A stretch of DNA of 13,336 nucleotides, from NCBI GenBank assembly GCA_023422005.1, contig JAEZSC010000191.1, forward strand, positions 1 through 13,336, written 5' to 3'. Under the pieces are notes generated by a model, which ran no database searches, was not told where the DNA came from, and saw only the letters and a program-made list of their open reading frames with translations. Positions 6,189 to 12,413 of the stretch are shown in pieces (position 1 is the first letter of the stretch; each line of letters starts with the position of its first letter). This stretch comes from Bacillota bacterium. Lineage in GTDB: Bacteria; Bacillota; Clostridia; Christensenellales; UMGS416. Both the position numbers and the translations under genes were made by a program.

Positions 6189-8087
6189 GTGTCAGACGAT
6201 TTCAACGACAGCCACATTCCGCAGGAACCGGAGACGCCGCGCAACCCGCGCAGCGCCAGCCGTCGCGCCCAGCAGGCCCAGCCCGAAACCAAGGCCGAGC
6301 CGGAGCAGCCACATAAGGTCGCCTCCCGGGCCTCACGGGGGCGGGAGGAAGGCAAGCCCCCTTCGCGCCGCAGCAAATACAGGCTGGCCATTGTGCTGGG
6401 TGCCGTGCTCGTGATTTTGGGCGGCGGCGTTGCGCTGGCAGCGCGCATTGTGTCGCTCATCAACCATCCGCAGGAGCTCTTTACGCCTGTTCCCACGTCT
6501 GCTCCCACAGCCACGTCCACCGCGCTCATCGGCTGGGAAGAGACCGCTGCGCCGGAAGAGGACCCTGAGGAAACCCTGGCGCCCACGGTGGATCCGACAC
6601 CTTCAGAGACGCCGGTGGATTATCAGTTTGACTCCAACCATCTGAACATCGTGATACTGGGCATGGATCTGGACCAGGAGCGCATACGGCAGGGCATGAA
6701 CGCCCGTACCGACTGCATCATGCTTTTCTCGGTGGATTTGCAGACCAAGAAAGTGTCCATCGTGTCCGTCCCACGGGATACCTACACGCGCATCTATAAC
6801 GATAAGGGCAAAGGCAGCGGTTACAACCGGATCAACGCCGCTTTCAGTTACGGCGGCGGCTTGAAAAGGAAGGGTCTGGATTATTCGCTGAATACGGTCA
6901 GCAACTTCATGGGTGGCATTCCAATCGACTATTATGTCGTCTTTGATATGGATCTGGTCAAGGATCTTGTCAATTCGCTGCCCCACGGCCTGTATTTCAA
7001 CATGGATCTGGACCTCGTCGTGGACAATTACCACTTCGTCCCCGGCCCGATCAATCTGAACGGCGACCTGGTGCTGCGTTATGCCCGCCTGCGCCACACG
7101 GCCGGTGGAGACTTTGGCCGGGTGGACCGCCAGCAGAAGGTCATGGTAGCGCTATTCGAACAGCTCAAGAAGCAGAAACAGCTCAGCATGGTGCCCAAGC
7201 TCTACGAGGCGCTGCGCAACAATGTGACGACCAACCTGAGCGACCTGCAGATCGCCGCGCTGGCGTGGTTCTGCCGGGATTTGGAGATGAGCGCCATCAC
7301 GCGCTACACGATTCCGGGCAAGTCGTTGAATCTGGGCGCCAGCTATGTCATCGCCGACCAGAAGGAGAAGGCCCGCATCATCAAGGAAGTTTTCGGCGTG
7401 GACGCGCCCACCCGCAAGGAGGAATCCTACAGCTACCTAAAGGGCAAGCTGGACGCCGCGGTGGCCAAAGGCAGAAACATAGTGAACCAGGCCAAGGCGC
7501 TGCTGGCCAACGAGTCCAGATACTTCTCAGCCGACGAAGCGGCGGGCCTCAACAGCGCCATCGCCAATTGGAGCGTCGCGGCCAGCAAGCACAAGACCGA
7601 TGACCTGGAGGAACTGCAGCGGGATGTGGAGACCGAATACACGGTGCTCAGCAACCTCGTGAGCGAGCGCAAGGCGGCCATTGCCGACGGGCAGCAGGCC
7701 ATCAGGTGGGCGCAGGAAAATCTGAGTAAATACACCGACTACATCACACCGGGCAAAAAAGACATGATCAACAACCTGATCGCCAAGGTGCAGGCCCGGG
7801 TGGATGACATAGACTACAGGAACGTCGGCGCGGCCAGCGATGAACTCAAGAACAAGGCCAACCCGGTGTTCGTCGCTGCTGATGAAGCCATGAAGGGTGC
7901 TGAAAACTCACCGCCGCCGACACCTGAACCCAGCGATACGCCGGAACCCCCCGGCGACACGCCTGGCAATTCCAGCGAGCCGACGGAAGACCCAACAGCC
8001 ACACCAAAGCCTTCTGCCACAGCGAAACCTACCAGGCAATCTGCTACGCCCAAGACAACACCGACGCCAGCACCGGCGGCAAGCTAA
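6189..8087 (+). CDS. LytR-CpsA-Psr (LCP) family protein with repeated C-terminal domain
   Basis: LCP proteins transfer undecaprenyl-linked polymers such as teichoic acids or capsule to peptidoglycan on the outer face of the membrane. This one has 632 residues. A charged cytoplasmic tail (1-64) precedes one membrane helix (about 65-91) and a Pro/Thr/Glu spacer (about 97-143). The LCP domain (about 151-330) shows R173-T-D175, V-P-R196-D197-T, N213-R214-I-N, and R311-V-D313-R314-Q315, so the pyrophosphate and metal-binding residues look intact. Residues 423-562 form two tandem copies of a 73-residue helical unit. A Pro/Thr/Ser tail (574-632) ends the protein. It is longer than usual LCP proteins of about 300-500 residues. 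The start is GTG with GAGGAG at 6178-6183. It is transcribed alone, from 6118 to the terminator at 8113. Confidence 0.92.
   Translation: MSDDFNDSHIPQEPETPRNPRSASRRAQQAQPETKAEPEQPHKVASRASRGREEGKPPSRRSKYRLAIVLGAVLVILGGGVALAARIVSLINHPQELFTPVPTSAPTATSTALIGWEETAAPEEDPEETLAPTVDPTPSETPVDYQFDSNHLNIVILGMDLDQERIRQGMNARTDCIMLFSVDLQTKKVSIVSVPRDTYTRIYNDKGKGSGYNRINAAFSYGGGLKRKGLDYSLNTVSNFMGGIPIDYYVVFDMDLVKDLVNSLPHGLYFNMDLDLVVDNYHFVPGPINLNGDLVLRYARLRHTAGGDFGRVDRQQKVMVALFEQLKKQKQLSMVPKLYEALRNNVTTNLSDLQIAALAWFCRDLEMSAITRYTIPGKSLNLGASYVIADQKEKARIIKEVFGVDAPTRKEESYSYLKGKLDAAVAKGRNIVNQAKALLANESRYFSADEAAGLNSAIANWSVAASKHKTDDLEELQRDVETEYTVLSNLVSERKAAIADGQQAIRWAQENLSKYTDYITPGKKDMINNLIAKVQARVDDIDYRNVGAASDELKNKANPVFVAADEAMKGAENSPPPTPEPSDTPEPPGDTPGNSSEPTEDPTATPKPSATAKPTRQSATPKTTPTPAPAAS
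6957..7100 (+). other. Central part of the LCP catalytic domain
   Basis: Residues 257-304 of the LCP protein carry the conserved G-P-I-x-L-N-G-D-L-V-L-R-Y-A-R-L-R-H segment, which is typical of the family and confirms the domain call independently of the N-terminal motifs. Confidence 0.75.
7455..7874 (+). repeat. Tandem 73-residue repeat within the LCP protein
   Basis: Residues 423-489 and 496-562 align without gaps at an offset of 73. Matched pairs include A-A-V-A-K-G with A-A-I-A-D-G, Y445 with Y518, N455 with N528, I458 with I531, and L473 with V546. The unit is helical and resembles FIVAR-type wall-associated repeats. That resemblance is an impression, not a search result. Confidence 0.65.
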
Positions 8088-8112
8088 ACTGTCTACCGGA
8101 TGTCATTATTTA

Positions 8113-8140
8113 CCGTCTGTGTGCACACACAGGCGGTTTT
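8113..8140 (+). terminator. Terminator after the LCP gene
   Basis: CCGTCTGTGTG (8113-8123) pairs with CACACAGGCGG (8126-8136), with one T-G wobble, followed by TTTT (8137-8140). The nominal 2-nt loop means the innermost pair must open. It lies 25 nt after the stop codon. Confidence 0.8.
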
Positions 8141-8157
8141 CTATATCTGGACAATCA

Positions 8158-8186
8158 GCCAAAGATAGCAATTGATTGCTCTTGGC
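8158..8186. repeat. Imperfect inverted repeat upstream of lon
   Basis: GCCAA-(4 nt)-AGCAAT, then a TG centre, then ATTGCT-(1 nt)-TTGGC. The palindrome lies about 78 bp before the lon -35, and no T-run follows it. It could be a protein-binding site; nothing identifies the protein. Confidence 0.4.
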
Positions 8187-8263
8187 AGCTGATTCGCACG
8201 ATAAAAGCACGCCAGTATATGGCGGGAAGAAGCGACTTTTGCCGATTATGCTAATACCTGCAT

Positions 8264-8292
8264 TTGAAATCGATCACATGGCCGTATATAAT
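8264..8292 (+). promoter_or_regulatory. Sigma-A-type promoter for lon
   Basis: TTGAAA (8264-8269, 5 of 6) and a perfect TATAAT (8287-8292) are 17 bp apart. The predicted start near 8299 leaves about 8 nt before ATG 8307 but about 29 nt before TTG 8328. No CIRCE element or CtsR-type heptad repeat is visible nearby. Confidence 0.82.
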
Positions 8293-8316
8293 GGATTCTG
8301 CTTATTATGGAAGAGC

Positions 8317-8322
8317 AGGTGA
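8317..8322 (+). promoter_or_regulatory. Ribosome binding site deciding the TTG start of lon
   Basis: AGGTGA lies 5 nt before TTG 8328. ATG 8307 in the same frame has no purine-rich site before it and almost no leader after the predicted transcription start. Confidence 0.65.
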
Positions 8323-8327
8323 ATCAT

Positions 8328-10634
8328 TTGATCCAAACGTTGACGACATTGCCATTGGTACCTTTGAGAGGGCTGACGCTCTTTCCCCATATGGTGCTCA
8401 ATTTTGACATTGGTCGCGAAAAATCGCTGGCCGCACTGGAAGCTGCCATGGAGCGCGACCAACTGCTGATGCTGGCCACCCAGCGCAACGCCGACGTGGA
8501 CGAACCCGAGGCCCAGGACATCTTCGATGTGGGCACCATCGCCCACATCAAGCAGTTGGTACGCCTGCCCGGTGACACCGTACGCGTCATTGTGGAGGGC
8601 TTGCACCGTGCCCGCATATTGGAATACACGAGCGTGGAACCCTACGCGGAAGTCGTCGTGACCCAGCAGGATGCGCAAGGGGACTATGGCCAATCCGAGG
8701 CAGACGCGCTGATGCGTGGCCTGCAGGAGCTCTTTGAGGAGTACGCCGCGCTCTCCGGCAAGGCTTCTCCTGAGACGCTCATTTCCGCCGCGTCCATCCA
8801 GAACCCCGGCGAGCTTGCCGACATCATCGCCGCCAATGTGCTTAAGAAGCCCGAGGAACGCCAGCAGATCCTGGAACAGTATGACGCTCTGGCACGCCTG
8901 GAGCGCCTGCATGTGATACTGACCCGGGAGCTGGAGATCCAGCACATCGAAAAGCGTATCAGCCAGCGGGTCAAGCAGCAGGTGGACCAGAACCAGAAGG
9001 AATACTACCTGCACGAACAGATCAAGGCCATACAGACCGAGCTGGGGCAGGACGACGCCACCGAGGTGGAGCTGTTCACCCGGCGCATTGAGGAGCTCAA
9101 CCTACCCGAGGAGGCCCGCGACAAGGCCAAAAAAGAGCTCTCCCGCATGCAAAAGATGCCTCCGGGTTCCTCGGAACTGCCGGTCATCCGCACGTATCTG
9201 GATTGGATCACCGACCTGCCCTGGAACACCGAGACCACCGATGATATGGACTTGTCCCACGCTGAGAAGATCCTCAACGAAGACCACTACGGGTTGGAAA
9301 AGGTAAAAGAGCGCGTGCTGGAATACTTGGCGGTGCGCCGCCTGACCGACAGCATGCGCGGGCCCATCCTGTGCTTTGTGGGCCCTCCCGGCGTGGGCAA
9401 GACATCCATCGCCCGCTCCATCGCCCGCTCTCTGGGGCGCAAGTTCGTGCGCATGTCCCTGGGCGGCGTGCGCGACGAGGCCGAGATTCGCGGCCACCGG
9501 CGCACCTACATCGGCGCCATCCCCGGGCGCATCATCTCCAACATCAAGACCGCCGGCGCCCGAAACCCGGTGTTCCTGTTTGACGAGGTCGATAAGATCG
9601 GCAGCGACTTCCGCGGCGACCCGGCCTCGGCGCTTCTGGAGGTGCTGGACCCCGAGCAGAACAACACCTTCCGCGACCACTATATGGATGTGCCCTTCGA
9701 TCTTTCGCGGGTCATGTTCGTGGCCACGGCCAACTCGCTGGACACCGTGCCCGCGGCGCTGCTGGACCGCATGGAAGTCATCCATCTGACCGGATATACC
9801 GACGAGGAGAAGGTCAGCATCGCCCGGCGGCATCTGCTGCCCAAGCAGCGCAAGGAGCACGGCCTCAAGGACGATTCCATCGTTATCACCGACGACACGC
9901 TGCGCTATGTCGTGGAGAACTACACCCGCGAGGCCGGCGTGCGCTCGCTGGAGCGCGAGCTGGCAAACATGTGCCGCAAGGCCGCCCGGCAGATCGCCGA
10001 GCACGGCAAGACCCGCCTGCGGGTCACGCCGGCCACTGCTGAGCGCTATTTCGGGCCCATCCGCTACAAGCGCGAGGACATCGGCCGCCATGACGAGGTG
10101 GGTGTGGCCACGGGCTTGGCCTGGACGGCCTTCGGCGGCGAGACGCTGGCTGTGGAAGTGAACACGATGCCCGGCACCGGCAAGCTGGAGCTGACCGGCC
10201 AGCTGGGCGACGTGATGAAGGAATCCGCTCGGGCGGCGCTGAGCTATGTGCGCAGCCATGCCGACACGCTGGGTGTGGACCCGGACTTCCACCAAAAGCT
10301 GGACATCCATGTGCACGTACCGGCCGGCGCCATCCCCAAGGACGGCCCTTCCGCGGGCATCACAATGGCCACGGCCATCACATCGGCGCTGACCGGCCGT
10401 GCCGTCAGCGGCAACGTGGCCATGACCGGTGAAATCACGCTGCGCGGCCGCGTGTTGCCCATCGGCGGGCTCAAGGAGAAATCCATGGCGGCCTACCGTG
10501 AGGGCGTGCCCACGGTGCTAGTGCCCCAGGGCAACGAGCGGGACATTAAGGAGATTCCCGACAACATCCGGCGCAAGCTGCATTTTATCCCCGTAAAAAC
10601 GCTGGATGAAGTCCTTAAGAACGCGCTGTTGTAA
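8328..10634 (+). CDS. lon: ATP-dependent serine protease Lon (LonA)
   Basis: Lon unfolds and degrades misfolded and regulatory proteins in the cytoplasm. This 768-residue protein has the full LonA order: an N-terminal substrate-binding domain starting at L-P-L-V-P-L-R-G-L-T-L-F-P, a helical linker, an AAA+ module, and a C-terminal protease domain. Walker A is G352-P-P-G-V-G-K-T and Walker B is V-F-L-F-D419-E. The catalytic dyad is S675 in D-G-P-S-A-G and K718 in G-G-L-K-E-K, spaced 43 residues apart as in E. coli Lon. Length matches the Bacillus and E. coli enzymes. TTG 8328 is preferred because of its binding site and leader length; starting at ATG 8307 would add seven residues. engB follows, the same order as lonA-ysxC in Bacillus subtilis. 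Confidence 0.95.
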   Translation: MIQTLTTLPLVPLRGLTLFPHMVLNFDIGREKSLAALEAAMERDQLLMLATQRNADVDEPEAQDIFDVGTIAHIKQLVRLPGDTVRVIVEGLHRARILEYTSVEPYAEVVVTQQDAQGDYGQSEADALMRGLQELFEEYAALSGKASPETLISAASIQNPGELADIIAANVLKKPEERQQILEQYDALARLERLHVILTRELEIQHIEKRISQRVKQQVDQNQKEYYLHEQIKAIQTELGQDDATEVELFTRRIEELNLPEEARDKAKKELSRMQKMPPGSSELPVIRTYLDWITDLPWNTETTDDMDLSHAEKILNEDHYGLEKVKERVLEYLAVRRLTDSMRGPILCFVGPPGVGKTSIARSIARSLGRKFVRMSLGGVRDEAEIRGHRRTYIGAIPGRIISNIKTAGARNPVFLFDEVDKIGSDFRGDPASALLEVLDPEQNNTFRDHYMDVPFDLSRVMFVATANSLDTVPAALLDRMEVIHLTGYTDEEKVSIARRHLLPKQRKEHGLKDDSIVITDDTLRYVVENYTREAGVRSLERELANMCRKAARQIAEHGKTRLRVTPATAERYFGPIRYKREDIGRHDEVGVATGLAWTAFGGETLAVEVNTMPGTGKLELTGQLGDVMKESARAALSYVRSHADTLGVDPDFHQKLDIHVHVPAGAIPKDGPSAGITMATAITSALTGRAVSGNVAMTGEITLRGRVLPIGGLKEKSMAAYREGVPTVLVPQGNERDIKEIPDNIRRKLHFIPVKTLDEVLKNALL

Positions 10635-10661
10635 GCTGTATAACCGAATCCGCATTCTACT

Positions 10662-10690
10662 AAGGCTTGCCGTTTCGTCCGGCAGGCCTT
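10662..10690 (+). terminator. Hairpin between lon and engB, possible leaky terminator
   Basis: AAGGCTTGCCG (10662-10672) pairs with CGGCAGGCCTT (10680-10690) across a 7-nt loop, with one T-G wobble. The tail is ATTATTATTCC rather than a clean T-run, so termination may be partial. It ends 12 nt before the engB start. A strong terminator here would cut engB off, since I see no good promoter between the genes. Confidence 0.6.
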
Positions 10691-10702
10691 ATTATTATTC
10701 CT

Positions 10703-11290
10703 ATGCTGGATATCAAAACTGCCGAATTCGCCTTTACCGCCGTGGATGAGCGGGGTTTCGAGCGCTCCAACCTGCCGGAGATCGCCTTGATCGGCCGCTC
10801 CAACGTGGGCAAGTCGTCGCTGATCAATGCGTTGTGCGGCCGCAAGGCGCTGGCCCGCGTCAGCGCCACGCCGGGCAAGACCCGCGAGGTCAACTTTTAC
10901 CTGCTCAACAGCAGCTTTTATCTGGTGGACTTGCCGGGCTATGGCTACGCGCAGGTTTCCAAGGTGGAGCAAAAGCGCTGGGCACAGATGATCGAAGGGT
11001 ACTTCGCGTCGTCGCCACGCATCAAGCTGGTGCTGCTGCTGATGGACATCCGCCGGGAACCCAACGACGACGACCGCCAGACCGTGCAATGGGCCGAGCA
11101 CAACGGCCTGGACTTTGTGCTGGTGGCCACCAAGGCCGACAAGCTCAGCAAGAGCCAGCGCCCGCTGGCCTGCCGCAAGCTCTCCGACCAACTGCAGGCG
11201 ACCTTCCGCCAGCAGGCTGTGTGCTTTACCGTGACCGAAGGCCTGGGCAAAGCAGACCTGCTGCGGGCCATCGAGGCGGCGCTCAAATAG
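10703..11290 (+). CDS. engB: Ribosome biogenesis GTP-binding protein EngB/YsxC
   Basis: EngB (YihA/YsxC) is an essential TRAFAC-class GTPase needed for large ribosomal subunit assembly. This 195-residue protein matches the family length and shows the G motifs in order: G1 at G31-R-S-N-V-G-K-S38, G2 Thr in T-P-G-K-T60, G3 at D76-L-P-G79-Y-G-Y, and G4 at T143-K-A-D146. The frame opens earlier, at a TTG (10667), but that codon lies inside the hairpin stem and the family begins near ATG 10703. There is no clear Shine-Dalgarno sequence before the ATG; the AGG of the hairpin's right arm is too far away. Read-through or coupling from lon is therefore likely. A strong terminator closes the unit at 11384-11417. 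Confidence 0.95.
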   Translation: MLDIKTAEFAFTAVDERGFERSNLPEIALIGRSNVGKSSLINALCGRKALARVSATPGKTREVNFYLLNSSFYLVDLPGYGYAQVSKVEQKRWAQMIEGYFASSPRIKLVLLLMDIRREPNDDDRQTVQWAEHNGLDFVLVATKADKLSKSQRPLACRKLSDQLQATFRQQAVCFTVTEGLGKADLLRAIEAALK

Positions 11291-11383
11291 GAGAGCGCTT
11301 ACGACGGTTGTAAACCTATGAGTACAATGAAAGCCTGGGGCCGTGAACCGCTCCTGTCAAGTGGACAATGGATAAAGATAAGA

Positions 11384-11417
11384 AGATGGATTGTCAGAAG
11401 ACAATCCATCTGTTTTT
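11384..11417 (+). terminator. Terminator after engB
   Basis: A perfect 12-bp stem AGATGGATTGTC/GACAATCCATCT (11384-11395 with 11400-11411) has an AGAA loop and is followed by GTTTTT. It ends the lon-engB unit 94 nt after the engB stop. Apart from this hairpin and the promoter at 11496-11524, I see no gene in 11291-11547. Confidence 0.92.
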
Positions 11418-11495
11418 CTGCAACCTGAACTGATGTACAGCAACTTTCCATTGAAAGAATCAACTGGGGGTTGAGTTTTGACAACAACGTCTCTC

Positions 11496-11524
11496 TTGTA
11501 AGCGTGGAGGGTGTTCAATAAAAT
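11496..11524 (+). promoter_or_regulatory. Promoter candidate for the XRE regulator
   Basis: TTGTAA (4 of 6) and TAAAAT (5 of 6) are separated by 17 bp. The start would fall near 11531, just ahead of GGAGGGAG at 11535-11542. A better -35 (TTGACA at 11478) has no -10 at a suitable distance. Confidence 0.5.
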
Positions 11525-11547
11525 AAACTCCAACGGAGGGAGATGAT

Positions 11548-12294
11548 ATGATGTTGATCGCTAAAAATCTTAAGCGTTTGCGGCTCGATATGGGTCTTAC
11601 ACAAGAAGAGCTGGCGGCTCACATTGGTGTAACTGGGCAGGCGGTCAGTAAATGGGAGCGGAACGAGTGTTACCCCGACATTACACTGCTGCCGGGGCTG
11701 GCGAACTGCTTTGGAGTGACGATCGACGAACTGCTGGGTATGGCGGAGATCAAGGGAAAGATGTGGGGCGTGTATGCACAGGCGAACACGCTGCAGGCGG
11801 AAGGTAAATACCATGAAGCCGTGGCTGTCTATGATGAGGCTCTCAAAACCTTTCCTACAGACCTCGGGCTATCGGCGGCGCGCGCGGAGGCGCTCGCTAT
11901 GGCGGGAGAGGGCATCGAGAATGCCATTGAGGCATGCGAGCGCCTATTAACGGGAGATATCAGTGATAAACGCCGGGCTGGCGCTATTGCCGTACTATGT
12001 TATCTCTATCGTTCCGCCGGATTGACCGAGAAGGCCGAACTGCTGGCCCGTTCGCGCCCCCACGCACGTGAAAGCCGCGAACTGCTTCTGCCAAACTTTC
12101 TAAAGCAACCGGAACGCGAAGCCTACTTGCGCGAGCATCTTCCCAGTATCCTCACCGATATCTGTAAACTCGTTGACGGCCGAACAGATACGGGCGAAGA
12201 GGAGCTACGCCAGGTTTCACTAGGCATGTACCAGGAGCTAATTGATCCGGCCGTGGCGATGAGTAAAATAACTGCCTTCTTAAGGGAGAGTTAA
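11548..12294 (+). CDS. XRE-family HTH regulator with TPR-like C-terminus
   Basis: This is a 248-residue DNA-binding protein. Residues about 6-62 form a Cro/C1-type helix-turn-helix: L-K-R-L-R, then G-L-T-Q-E-E-L-A, then V-S-K-W-E-R-N, then a P-D-I-x-L-L-P-x-L-A segment and I-D-E-L-L-G. From residue 73 onward the protein is helical. At least one TPR-like pair is seen around 75-103 (A-x-x-L-Q-A-E-G-K-Y-x-E-A-V-x-x-Y-D-E-A-L), with weaker helical repeats after it. Such fusions often sense peptides or partner proteins, but the ligand is unknown. Two ATGs stand in tandem (11548 and 11551), and GGAGG lies 8 nt before the first. The gene next to it is another regulator, so its target is not evident. 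Confidence 0.88.
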   Translation: MMLIAKNLKRLRLDMGLTQEELAAHIGVTGQAVSKWERNECYPDITLLPGLANCFGVTIDELLGMAEIKGKMWGVYAQANTLQAEGKYHEAVAVYDEALKTFPTDLGLSAARAEALAMAGEGIENAIEACERLLTGDISDKRRAGAIAVLCYLYRSAGLTEKAELLARSRPHARESRELLLPNFLKQPEREAYLREHLPSILTDICKLVDGRTDTGEEELRQVSLGMYQELIDPAVAMSKITAFLRES

Positions 12295-12385
12295 TGGCTT
12301 AGATATAGTTGATAAACAGATACAGGTGTTATCCGCGTGGCTTCATATGGGCATTGCGCGTCAAGACGGGCAGCGTGTCCAACGG

Positions 12386-12391
12386 TATAAT
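12386..12391 (+). promoter_or_regulatory. -10 element upstream of the AraC-type gene
   Basis: A perfect TATAAT lies 23 nt before the start codon. At 17 bp upstream only AAGACG is found, a poor -35, so the promoter may depend on an activator. AAAGGAGG follows just ahead of the gene. Confidence 0.45.
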
Positions 12392-12413
12392 GGGGTCAAA
12401 AGGAGGGAATGAC

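Noticed and set aside
12296..12345. Possible terminator after the XRE regulator (GATAAACA ... TGTTATC)
   Set aside because: The stem is short and bulged, with no T-run.
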